DNA of 64,000 bases from Anaerolineales bacterium (GTDB taxonomy: Bacteria; Chloroflexota; Anaerolineae; Anaerolineales; Villigracilaceae). The stretch covers positions 2,730,714 through 2,794,713 of the forward strand of contig CP129480.1 in assembly GCA_030583885.1 (NCBI GenBank), in the 5' to 3' direction. The notes under the pieces are model-generated. The model searched no databases and was not told the DNA's origin. It worked only from the letters and a program-made list of their open reading frames with translations. Numbering within the stretch: the first letter of the stretch is position 1; every line of letters starts with the position of its first letter. The translations under genes and the position numbers were made by a program. Shown here one piece after another: positions 34,196-43,490 of the stretch.

Positions 34196-37100
34196 CTAGC
34201 GTCCCATGCCCGGTTTTTCGGAGGCTTGCCCCGCCGTCACGTGTATCAACACGGCGCGGACGGCGATACGGCTGGCGTACGTGTCGTTCGCTTCGATATA
34301 GTTTTCACATGTGATCAATGTCAGCCAGGGGTCCTTTTCGGATTTGAGCGCGGTGGTGTTCGACGGGCTGACCGTTCGGTTCTCGCGCACTTCGTAAGTA
34401 TAAACAGAGCCATATGCATGGACAATGATCCTGTCACCCCAGCGCAGGTTGCCTAGCTGGGCGAACGGACCGGTGGTCCCATCCGGCAGGACCACGTGCC
34501 CGGTCAGCGCGCTGTTGCCGTTCCAGCCGGGGAAGGCTGTGCCATCCAGCCACCCGGCATCCCTCCACAACCAGGAAACATCCCAGTCGCCGTCCACCAG
34601 CGGCACACCCACGATGGGGGTCTTCACGCCAAGGCTGGGAATCTCCAACCACACATCGGCGGTTGAATACAGTTTCTCCTTTGGCTGTTCGGGCAACGCT
34701 GTGACCTGTCCGGGGGCAAAGCCGGTGGCTGGCAGGAGCGATGGCAGCCTGCGCCTCTCCCCGCCGCCTGCCGGCGCGGGGGCGGTGATCGTTACGCTGT
34801 CGGAAACCGAATAAATATCCACACCATTGGGCGGGTCGTACCAGCGCTCATGCGAACGGTCGTTGTAAATCGAGCGGCGAATCGGAAGCCCGTCGAGTCC
34901 GGGGTCGATTTCCAGCGAGGTCCACTCGACGCGGGCAACATTGGTCGCGGGTGAATTGAGCAGGATGGCATTGAAAGTGATGGTTGAGGTTTCGCCCAGC
35001 GGGAATTCCTCCCAGAAGAAGATCAAGTCGGTGGTGGTGGCTCCGGGATTGCAGTAATCTGTCGCGGGCGTATCCGGCGCCAGACCGCTGGTGTATTGGA
35101 CAGTACACTGGACATACTGAAGGTTGGGCGGAAGGATATCCGTCACGATCACGTCGAAGGCATCCGTCTGGCTTTGCGGGGTGGTGTGATAGATCTCAAG
35201 GGTGAACTGAACCGGTGTGCCCAGAGGGACATTCGCTGTGGGAGTGGCGGTTTTATCTATATCCAGGAACGGCTCGATGATCTCGACCTCGGTCGCGCTG
35301 ACGGAGAATGAACCGCCTGTCCAAGCCCAGGTGGCGCTGTTGGTCAGCTCCACGCCGCTTTGATTCTCAATTACATCCAGGGCAATCGCACGATACTCAA
35401 TAACAATGCTGTTGGCGGTGGTTTGGGCCGGAAGATCTCCAAGCGCAAACTCCACCAATCTGCCGGGATTTGCGGGATTTGCCGGGGAGTCGCCAGAGTC
35501 AGTCACAGCAGAGACTGTCGGCGGACAAACGGAGGCGGTCGCATCCACACCGGCCACGGTCACGGAAATACAATCCACAAAGGCAAGCCCCTTTTGCATA
35601 CGGTCCGTGATGGTCACATCCGTCAACGGAATGCCCAGCGGTAGGTCAATACGAACTTCATAGGTTATTATCTCGCCGATGGTGACATTCAAACCGCTGG
35701 TGTGCAATTCGCTGGTGCCAAGAATGGATTTGGAAAAACCGGTGTTGGTGACAAAGCCAAAGTCCACGGTGGGGTTTGTGGTCGTGCCGCTGGCATTCGA
35801 GACGGTATTATTGCCCTGTGCGCCGGTCGATCCGGGTGCGAGCGTCACTACATTGCTCCTGACCTGGCCAATCGGCTCGCCCACACCATTATCGTTCTCA
35901 TCCGTGTTTGTGTTCGGTCCGGTTGTATCCGCCCCATCGGCGGTATCCACGGTGCTGGCGTAACCAACAGGCGGTGTCACAATGACGATATAGTCTCCTT
36001 GCGGCAAACCAGTGAAGAAATACAACCCATTGACGCCGGTGGTCACGCCGCCGGAAGCATCATCTGTTGTGCCCAACACGCCATCCGGTCCGATGGTTAT
36101 TTCTGTCGTGCCGTCGCTTGCAAACAATTGAACCGTTGCCCCCTGAAAAGGCGTGTCGCCTGCATCATTCAAACCATTTCCATTGACATCGAGGAATACC
36201 AGATTTCCAAGTTCCAAACGATAGAATCCAAAATCCACTGTCATATTGGCACGTCCATCCGGCTGGGATCCCTGTCCAACACCAGTTTCCAGGTCGCTTT
36301 CACCGGTCGGCTCCACGGTGCCGGGTCCAAGCGTTATTGCAAGGGAAACCACAGCACCATCGAATGAGCCGCCGGTTTGCAGAGTGCCATTATCGTCACT
36401 GTCCGCATTGTTGTCCGGATCCGCTGCAGTTGTTTCGCTGATCACCCCGCTTCCATCCATCGAGGTTGCCGATGACCAGTAGCCTTCCAACACACCACCA
36501 GTAGCGAAATTCGATGAGGGGATGACAACCACATAGTCGCCGGGGAAGAGATTATCGAACAGGTAATACCCGCCGTTGGCGGTCGTGTCCGTGGCCAGCA
36601 CGGCCCCGCTTGGGTTTCCGCTGCCATCTGCTGCATACAACTCAACGGTCACCCCGTTCACGCCCACTTCTCCTGCACCGATCTGGTTGTTGTTATCCGT
36701 ATCGAACCATACGCGATTGCCTAGCGAGAACAGGGTGGCGACAAAACCAAAGTCCATGGTGGGATTTGTGGTCGTACCGCTGGCATTCTCCACAGTATTC
36801 CTGTTCTGCGCACCGCTCGAACCCGGCACCAGGCTTACAGGAGCGGAGAATATTTCACCTTCCCCAACGCCAATGCCATTATCGTTGTCATCCGTATTGG
36901 TGTTCGGATTGGCGTTATCTGCGGAGTCGAAGGTATCAATCGTGCTGGATACGCCGGCGGGTGTGGTGACGCTGACAATATAGTCGCCGGCCGGCAGGCC
37001 GGAGAACAGATATAAGCCGGATGCATCCGTGGGCATGCCGCCGGTCGTATCATCTGCCGTGCCGAGAATTCCGTCCGGACCGATAGGAATCTCGCTGGAG

Positions 37101-40100
37101 CCGTTTGAAGCGTATAAACGAACGATGGCCCCTGTAATCGGCGTATCGGTACCGTCAAAAGTGCCGTTGGTATTTGCATCCAGGAACACAAGATTCCCAA
37201 CTTCCATACGGTAGAAGCCGAAATCCACAGTCATGTTTGCGCGCCCATCCGGTTGATTACCCTGCGAACCCCCATCCAGGTCACTTTCGCTGATGGGTTC
37301 GGTTAATCCATTGGGACCCAGTGTGACAGCCAATGAAATGACCGCGCCATTGAACACACCGCTTATCTGGCGCGTGCCGTTATCGTCCGAGTCAAAGTCA
37401 TCATCCGCCGTACCGGGTAGTCCATCCAGCCCAAGGTCAGGGTCGGGAGCGGGGGTTTCCGTTGCAGCGCCATTCGCCAGGATACTGGTCGCAGATGACC
37501 AATAGCCAACCAAGGATTTGAAGGGGTCCGCCGGGCCGCCATCGATAAAGTTATCCAAAGTGATGACGACAACATAGTCACCGGGAGCGAGATAATCGAA
37601 CAGATAATAGCCGCCGGCGTTTGTGACGGCTGTGCGCGGCGATCCATCGGCGATCACAGCCGTGGTTGGGTTGCCACCCGCATCGGCATGATAAAGCGCA
37701 ACCTGAACGCCGGGGATGCCGGTTTCGCCCGCATCGATCAGGCTGTTGTTGTTCGTATCGAACCACACACGGTTGCCAAGCGCATAGGCCTCCACAAAGC
37801 CAAAGTCTATCGTCAAGTCGCTGTTGCCGTCTGTTTCGCCATATCGACCGCGTGAGTTGGCACCGTCCCCGGCAGTGGGATTGTGCCCGAGCGTAGTACT
37901 GGTATTCCCGCTGCCGGTTTCGCCGGTGGGCATACCGGATAAAGAATTGGCAGTCAGGTTAATGGAGGTGGAAATAATTCCATAGGGCGAACCCGACGGA
38001 GTAGGATCAGAACGGTCTATCCCATTATCACGGCTGTCCGTATTATTTGAGGCGTTATCCACGTAGCCGGTACTGCTGGTGTATCCATACAGGGCGGAAT
38101 AGGCTCCGATGGAATCGAAATTATCAGCATCCACACCGACAATGTATCGACCGGGCGGCAGGTTGTCGAACAGGTAATAGCCGTTGGAGTCGGTCACATC
38201 CCAGGCAATCCAATCATCGCTGGCATCATTGAGCACTCCAAGATCGTCAGGCTGTCCATCATTATTAGTATCACGATACAGGCGTACCAGCGCATTAGCA
38301 ACAGGCAGTTCAGCAACATCGAAAATGCGGTTATTGGTATTCGTACCCGCGCCAGTGTCAAACCAAAGATAATTTCCGATGCTGCGCGGTGTACGGACAA
38401 AGCCAAAGTCAATTGTCAGGTTGCTGTTGGCGTCCGTCTGACCGTAATTGCCGCGATTCTCCGGACCGTATGTGCCGCTGTTATTGATATCGATTTCGTT
38501 CCCGGGCGTGAGCGGTTCGGTGCCATATGCCATCGTGATGAGGGGGCTGGTGACGCCCGTCGAGGCAGGGTTGGCGGCATCTATGCCGTTGTCGTTCATG
38601 TCAACGAAGTCATCGGCAGGGGGCGTGCGGTCATAGCTGCTGATGTAGAACCGCAACGGGGAACCGGCAGTAAAATTCGAGGTGGGGATATGGACGTAAT
38701 AGTTGTCGCCGGGCTGCAGGCGGTCGAAGAGGTAGTAGCCGTTCGCGTCAGTTGTGGTAAAACGGATGAAAGTATCGGGGGTTGGACCGGAAACCTGCAA
38801 CCCCGCTGTGCCGTTCGTATCACGCCAAAGTTCGACGCGCACATTTGCAGCGCCGGGCTCCGTGCCGTCTTGGATGCCGTTGTTGTACCCTTCACGGAAG
38901 GTTGCTTCGCCTGCGCCGCTATCAAACCAGACGCGGTTGCCAAGACTCATGGGCGGGATGAAACCAAAGTCAATCGTCATGTTACTGGTAGCGTCGGTTT
39001 CCCCGAAGCGGCCAATATGATCCGGCCCGTCGCCTGTAGTGGGGTTGAAGCCTGGCGCCATGCTGGTGTTCATGCTCAGGTGGCTTTCACCCAACGGTTC
39101 GTCCACTCCGCGGGCAAGCACGATCACGCCGCTGCGAACACCCTGCGTTTCAGGCAAATCGGTATTAATTCCGTTATCGTCGCTGTCTGTATTCGGTATG
39201 CTGGTATTACCAGGTACTCCAACGTTTTCAGTGCCGGTCGGGTGGCTGCTATACCAGCCGCGCAGGACACCCGGGGCAGTGGGCAGGGGTCCAGCAGGGC
39301 CGTCGGGATCAAACGAATCAGTAAAGTTACCTGCACTTACCACGACGTAATAACTGCCCGGGTCGAGGTTGTCGAACAAGTAAAAGCCGCCATCATCGGT
39401 GATGTCAAAGCGAATCAGTTCATCCGGAGAGAGATTGCCATCCAGGTTGCCGTCGCGATATAGATCAACCCGCGCGCCGACCACCGGCAATTCATTGGGC
39501 TGGCGGATGCCGTCATTGAGCACCCCCCCGCCCGTGCCATCATCGAACCACAAATGATTGCCAATACTGAAGGGAATATCCGTACCGCCGAAGAAGCCGA
39601 AATCGACAGTCAGGTCGCTGTTGTAGTCGCGCTCACCATTCAAACCGCGCCGGGTTCCAGCTGGACCGTCATGGTCATTGGCAGACAGATCGCTTTCAGC
39701 CTCGGGTTCATCTCCAGGTGACAGGGTGATGATCGGGCTATAGACCGACTGCCCCGGGAGGGCCGGGTCGCGCCCGTGATCTTCACTGTCCACGTTTGCA
39801 TCGAGAGGGGCGGTGGTGTACTTGGCATCCGGAGGAGTGCCGGTGCTGCTGCGCAAGTCTGCGAGCGGCTGCCCGACGTTAAAGTTACTCTCTGGAATCC
39901 CGACAATGTAATTACCGCCAGGCAGGTTGCTGAACAGATAATATCCCCCGCTGTCGGTGGTTGTGGAAGCGATCGGTGTCAGGTTGTCGGGGATGCCGTT
40001 ATTGTCCACGTCCACACCTTCATACAGCTCCACCAAAACTCCCGCGATGCCGGGGTCGGTATCATCCGGCGGGTTGATGGTTCCGCTGTTGTCGGAGTCG

Positions 40101-43087
40101 CGCCAGACACGGTTGCCGATACTGAAACGTTCGGGGATGGTAATGCCCACCTTGCGCGGTTCGGAGGCCAGCAAGTCACGGATATTGCTGAGCAAATCTG
40201 TATACGACCCAACATGCGAAAAGGAATTCCAGGCAATTTCGTACGACTGGGCATCGTCATTATTGAAGACACCAACCAGGGGCGAATCCTTGGGAATGGA
40301 CATCGGCACGCTGAAGCGCACGATATTGGTCGGGTCACCTTCCGCATACGGGGCAATGTCTTCGCCGCTGTTGAGACGGATGCGATAGGAGCGAACCGTG
40401 CTCCAATCGACAATGGATGCCGCAGGAAGCCAGGTATTGTTACATGCTGCAGGAACCAAATCCCCGGGGTTTTGGTTGAAGACTTCCGGGCGGCATGGGT
40501 TGGTGGTCAGGTTATATTCAATGGTGAAATCGGAGTCGATCAAACCGGCCCCACCCAGAAATACAACCGGGTCGGTCATCACTGGGCGGAATTCCGAAAG
40601 GCGGGCCGAACTGGCCAGCGTGCCCCCGGAACCATTGTCACCGAAATAGGGAAGGATGTCATAGAGCACATAATTCAGCATATTGACGTTGCCGTCATTG
40701 AAAATACGCAGCTGATATTCGAAGTCATCCAAATCTGCCGCACCAGGCGGTGGCGCTAAGTACTGTCCCGGATTCAACGCACCTTCCGGGTAGGCTTGCG
40801 AAATACACGGGAAGCGTGTAAACGGGTTGCTGCCAAACAAGCCAGATGTGCCCCCATCCGGGCAGGATGGATCGGGCAGGAAGGTATCCATACGGACGAC
40901 TGTGCTGTTGACAGCGGCAACACTGCGTATCCATTTTTCACCGCGCAGGGCGGCGGATCGGTCAACAACATAAGTATCCACATTAACACAAGTGTCCAAC
41001 ACTCGTGTACCGATCTCACAATATATCTCCACCGAATCGGTATCAACAGACAACGTATTGGTACGGGTGCCGGGTAGTTGTCCGCGAGGGATGCGGGCAA
41101 AGAATTCCACTGTCAGCAGGTTGCTGCCAAGCAGCTGTTCGTTCACCGTCAGGCCGGAAAACTCCCACAGAAGCGTCTGCCCGGCCCCAGGGTTGGGTCC
41201 GCTGCGGGTGAAATTGACAGAAGCCCCCCCGGGAAGCGGTGCACCGTTCAAGCGCACGTTGCCATCCCGAACAAAGATCAGATCATCGGGGAGGGTATCC
41301 AGAATCGTGGGGTTAACCAGCGGCGCCGAGGAACGTTCCGTCATGTCGACGGTCAGAACATAACGCAGGGTGTCTCCGGGCAGAATCGTGGCATCCGAGA
41401 CAAAGGTATTGATGTCCGGATCCTCCCATTCATCCCAGGCTCTGCCGGGCGTTTCGTTTTTACTCACACGCAGGCTGACGTAATCACCGCGCACAAGCAT
41501 CCCCTCATTCGCGCACGGGTCGGTGACAGGACCACCAGCGTTGGTGCGTGTGACATAGACACAGTTGGTATAAGTGGTGTCAACTACAGCCGCCGGCATT
41601 GGCGTCCCGGATGGCGGATCGGCAACCGTTGGGACGGCACGGGGAGTAACACGGATTTCAGGCCTGCTCGAAAATCCCCAAACGTAGGGGAGTCCGGGGG
41701 TATAGAAAGTGTCGCCGTCCACATCGTATTCGAACCGCCAGCGCACATTCGTGATGTTTGCAACAGGCGCGGCAAATACGGCATTCGTGTTGTAACTAAC
41801 AGGTTGGCCGGGGAAAGCGGTCCAGGTACTGCCATTATTGGTTGAATACTCGACATAAGCGCGGACGTAATAGAAATCAACGCTCCAGGTACCACTGGTA
41901 ACACTTGTGACTTCCAATTCGGGCGGAAGGTTGTCAATCAGGGTGACATCATTGGCAGGATAATTCGTGCCGTTGGTGTTCAAATCAAGAACAAAACGCG
42001 CCGTGCCGGTAATACCCACCGGGTCGCCTGCATCGCCTTTGCTGTAAGTGGGGACATCCACAATATTGATGATGTCATGCGTAATGGATGAAGCGGGGGG
42101 CGCAAAACAGTCCGGGCAGGGATCCCCATTTGAATCCGTATAACCTGCAATAACACCGGCAGAATTCGTCAATTCATCGCCGATGTTGAAGGCTGTAGAT
42201 GGATAGAGAATGGTAACAAAACGATTGATGCAGCTTGGAGGGTAGAGAGGACCCGCAATGGAAGGCCAGGTGACAACGCCGCCGCTCTCCGTCCCGCCAT
42301 TACTGGCAGAAACAAAGACCGCACCCGCAGGCAGGGTATCGGAAAACACAACGTCCGTCAGCGCCGCGATGCCTCCGGAAGGAGGCGGAACCGGACACAG
42401 CCGAAGCTGGTAGGTCACATCGGTATCGACGGTAGGCTCGATGACAGGCGCGATGCGGGTCTTGGTTAATTCCCAACTGGGGGAAACCCCTCCAATTTCA
42501 ATGGGCGGCGCGGAAGCAGGGACCGCATTCTGCCAGCTGACCGGACCCGGCGGGTCAATTCGTCCATTGACCGTGTTATTGATGAAAGCCGGCAACGGGC
42601 GGAAATCCTGGCTGACCCGCACAACAATCACAGCATCATATTGAGTGCCATCCAGCAGATTATTATCTGCCTTGGTAATGGTAACAGTTCGGGTACCGGA
42701 ATTGTATCCAATGTTAAACCCGCTTGGCACCGAGGAGTTGGGCGGCGGGAGATAATCCAATCCGTCTTGCAGCACATCGGTAATTTCCATTTCCCCGCAG
42801 GAGGTCGTCAGGCTGCTGCACTCCCAGCGAATGCGGTAGCGGATCACATCACCCACCTGAACCTCGGTGACCCCATCATCAACAGTTTTTGTCAGGATCA
42901 GTTGCGGCTCTCCATCGCGCAGGGGGGCAGGGTCAATTGGCAATGGCTCGCCAATTTCAGACGCCGGCGCAGCAATAACATCGCCCGCAGGCATGAATAT
43001 CACAGCCTGCGTCAAAACCAGCGCCAGCGCCACACCTAAACGGAGGAATGAATGAGAACGAAAAAATGAAAAAAATGCCAAGCGCAT
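34196..43087 (-). CDS. Giant surface protein: DUF11 and SdrD-B repeats fused to a C-terminal sortase
   Basis: The 2963-residue secreted protein has a signal peptide (about 1-42), then several DUF11-type beta domains (about 60-980). Eight SdrD-B-type domains follow, each opening with a (S/A/E)-(I/L/V)-GN-x-(V/L)-(W/F) signature (about 988-2440). Two more DUF11 domains (about 2449-2720) and a Pro-rich linker come next. LPATG is at 2785-2789 (34721-34735). The C-terminal sortase domain has His at about 2864 (ALTGHV), Cys at about 2927 (LITC) and an Arg about ten residues on (ASRIAVR). Sortase and LPATG are in the same chain. SdrD-type and DUF11 domains suggest an adhesin or stalk. The ATG is preceded by AGGAG. 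It is probably displayed on the cell surface. Confidence 0.9.
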   Translation of the reverse strand: MRLAFFSFFRSHSFLRLGVALALVLTQAVIFMPAGDVIAAPASEIGEPLPIDPAPLRDGEPQLILTKTVDDGVTEVQVGDVIRYRIRWECSSLTTSCGEMEITDVLQDGLDYLPPPNSSVPSGFNIGYNSGTRTVTITKADNNLLDGTQYDAVIVVRVSQDFRPLPAFINNTVNGRIDPPGPVSWQNAVPASAPPIEIGGVSPSWELTKTRIAPVIEPTVDTDVTYQLRLCPVPPPSGGIAALTDVVFSDTLPAGAVFVSASNGGTESGGVVTWPSIAGPLYPPSCINRFVTILYPSTAFNIGDELTNSAGVIAGYTDSNGDPCPDCFAPPASSITHDIINIVDVPTYSKGDAGDPVGITGTARFVLDLNTNGTNYPANDVTLIDNLPPELEVTSVTSGTWSVDFYYVRAYVEYSTNNGSTWTAFPGQPVSYNTNAVFAAPVANITNVRWRFEYDVDGDTFYTPGLPYVWGFSSRPEIRVTPRAVPTVADPPSGTPMPAAVVDTTYTNCVYVTRTNAGGPVTDPCANEGMLVRGDYVSLRVSKNETPGRAWDEWEDPDINTFVSDATILPGDTLRYVLTVDMTERSSAPLVNPTILDTLPDDLIFVRDGNVRLNGAPLPGGASVNFTRSGPNPGAGQTLLWEFSGLTVNEQLLGSNLLTVEFFARIPRGQLPGTRTNTLSVDTDSVEIYCEIGTRVLDTCVNVDTYVVDRSAALRGEKWIRSVAAVNSTVVRMDTFLPDPSCPDGGTSGLFGSNPFTRFPCISQAYPEGALNPGQYLAPPPGAADLDDFEYQLRIFNDGNVNMLNYVLYDILPYFGDNGSGGTLASSARLSEFRPVMTDPVVFLGGAGLIDSDFTIEYNLTTNPCRPEVFNQNPGDLVPAACNNTWLPAASIVDWSTVRSYRIRLNSGEDIAPYAEGDPTNIVRFSVPMSIPKDSPLVGVFNNDDAQSYEIAWNSFSHVGSYTDLLSNIRDLLASEPRKVGITIPERFSIGNRVWRDSDNSGTINPPDDTDPGIAGVLVELYEGVDVDNNGIPDNLTPIASTTTDSGGYYLFSNLPGGNYIVGIPESNFNVGQPLADLRSSTGTPPDAKYTTAPLDANVDSEDHGRDPALPGQSVYSPIITLSPGDEPEAESDLSANDHDGPAGTRRGLNGERDYNSDLTVDFGFFGGTDIPFSIGNHLWFDDGTGGGVLNDGIRQPNELPVVGARVDLYRDGNLDGNLSPDELIRFDITDDGGFYLFDNLDPGSYYVVVSAGNFTDSFDPDGPAGPLPTAPGVLRGWYSSHPTGTENVGVPGNTSIPNTDSDDNGINTDLPETQGVRSGVIVLARGVDEPLGESHLSMNTSMAPGFNPTTGDGPDHIGRFGETDATSNMTIDFGFIPPMSLGNRVWFDSGAGEATFREGYNNGIQDGTEPGAANVRVELWRDTNGTAGLQVSGPTPDTFIRFTTTDANGYYLFDRLQPGDNYYVHIPTSNFTAGSPLRFYISSYDRTPPADDFVDMNDNGIDAANPASTGVTSPLITMAYGTEPLTPGNEIDINNSGTYGPENRGNYGQTDANSNLTIDFGFVRTPRSIGNYLWFDTGAGTNTNNRIFDVAELPVANALVRLYRDTNNDGQPDDLGVLNDASDDWIAWDVTDSNGYYLFDNLPPGRYIVGVDADNFDSIGAYSALYGYTSSTGYVDNASNNTDSRDNGIDRSDPTPSGSPYGIISTSINLTANSLSGMPTGETGSGNTSTTLGHNPTAGDGANSRGRYGETDGNSDLTIDFGFVEAYALGNRVWFDTNNNSLIDAGETGIPGVQVALYHADAGGNPTTAVIADGSPRTAVTNAGGYYLFDYLAPGDYVVVITLDNFIDGGPADPFKSLVGYWSSATSILANGAATETPAPDPDLGLDGLPGTADDDFDSDDNGTRQISGVFNGAVISLAVTLGPNGLTEPISESDLDGGSQGNQPDGRANMTVDFGFYRMEVGNLVFLDANTNGTFDGTDTPITGAIVRLYASNGSSEIPIGPDGILGTADDTTGGMPTDASGLYLFSGLPAGDYIVSVTTPAGVSSTIDTFDSADNANPNTNTDDNDNGIGVGEGEIFSAPVSLVPGSSGAQNRNTVENASGTTTNPTMDFGFVATLFSLGNRVWFDTDNNNQIGAGEVGVNGVTVELYAADGSGNPSGAVLATDTTANGGYYLFDNLFPGDYVVVIPSSNFATGGVLEGYWSSATSMDGSGVISETTAADPDNNADSDDNGTLQTGGSFDGAVVSLAITLGPGTVEPTGESDLETGVGQGSQPDGRANMTVDFGFYRLELGNLVFLDVNGNGLNDAGDTPFQGATVQLFASDGTTEITIGPDGVLGTTDDASGGVTTGVNGLYFFTGLPQGDYIVIVTPPVGYASTVDTADGADTTGPNTNTDENDNGVGEPIGQVRSNVVTLAPGSTGAQGNNTVSNASGTTTNPTVDFGFVTNTGFSKSILGTSELHTSGLNVTIGEIITYEVRIDLPLGIPLTDVTITDRMQKGLAFVDCISVTVAGVDATASVCPPTVSAVTDSGDSPANPANPGRLVEFALGDLPAQTTANSIVIEYRAIALDVIENQSGVELTNSATWAWTGGSFSVSATEVEIIEPFLDIDKTATPTANVPLGTPVQFTLEIYHTTPQSQTDAFDVIVTDILPPNLQYVQCTVQYTSGLAPDTPATDYCNPGATTTDLIFFWEEFPLGETSTITFNAILLNSPATNVARVEWTSLEIDPGLDGLPIRRSIYNDRSHERWYDPPNGVDIYSVSDSVTITAPAPAGGGERRRLPSLLPATGFAPGQVTALPEQPKEKLYSTADVWLEIPSLGVKTPIVGVPLVDGDWDVSWLWRDAGWLDGTAFPGWNGNSALTGHVVLPDGTTGPFAQLGNLRWGDRIIVHAYGSVYTYEVRENRTVSPSNTTALKSEKDPWLTLITCENYIEANDTYASRIAVRAVLIHVTAGQASEKPGMGR
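34721..34735 (-). other. LPATG sorting-signal-like motif
   Basis: The five codons encode L-P-A-T-G, just upstream of a sortase domain in the same protein. Canonical sorting signals are followed by a hydrophobic helix and basic tail, which are absent here. Confidence 0.6.
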
Positions 43088-43228
43088 AGCTGTCTCCTAC
43101 AGTTTTTCACCTGGGCAAATACCCAAGTCATTAGATATCTATCTGCCGCACCTATACCTACATCGTTACAGCTTTAAGCATGGGTAAACTTAATAAACTG
43201 CACGTTGAATTCTAAAGTCCGGCTTATA

Positions 43229-43268
43229 TAAAAAAAACAGCAAAACTGGTTACGGCCGGTTTCGCTGT
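43229..43268 (-). terminator. Terminator-like hairpin in the leader of the surface-protein gene
   Basis: Stem ACAGCAAAACTGG (43237-43249) with CCGGTTTCGCTGT (43256-43268) is followed on the minus strand by eight T. No minus-strand gene lies close upstream, so it is more likely an attenuator in the leader of the giant gene than an end-of-operon terminator. Confidence 0.55.
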
Positions 43269-43380
43269 TCTGCTCGCCACTACCCGTCCAAAACAACTGG
43301 AAAAGCGACCAACTTCAGGTAGGGGGTCGTGGCATCCGTAGAAAATTAATATTTGTATCATTTTATAGGAGATTAGTACT

Positions 43381-43440
43381 ATGGTCAACCCCGCCAAACA
43401 ACAAAAATGTCAGGAAACCCTGCCTGCACATCTGCGCTAA
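43381..43440 (+). CDS. Possible 19-residue ORF with strong ribosome site
   Basis: ATG at 43381 is preceded by ATAGGAGATTAGTAC, almost identical to the site before the GH25 gene. It encodes a short basic peptide (MVNPAKQQKC...) and stops 50 bp before the kinase start. It could be a leader peptide or a remnant. Confidence 0.35.
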   Translation: MVNPAKQQKCQETLPAHLR

Positions 43441-43490
43441 CAGAACTCATACACCCGCCTCCCCTGCGCGGTGATAAAATATTAAAATCC

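Larger units (their letters stand above)
43088..43490. other. Leader region between the surface-protein gene and the histidine kinase
   Basis: This 403-bp gap holds a hairpin followed by a U run on the minus strand (43229-43268), a second predicted structured segment (GCCAC/GTGGC with TACC/GGTA near 43275-43345), a short ORF with a strong ribosome site at 43381-43440, and an AT-rich stretch. I could not assign it to a known riboswitch class by eye. Confidence 0.5.

Noticed and set aside
43275..43345. Cyclic-di-GMP (GEMM) riboswitch in the leader
   Set aside because: Only loose similarity (CAAAAC, GGTAGG). The conserved GEMM core and helices could not be aligned, so no class is claimed.
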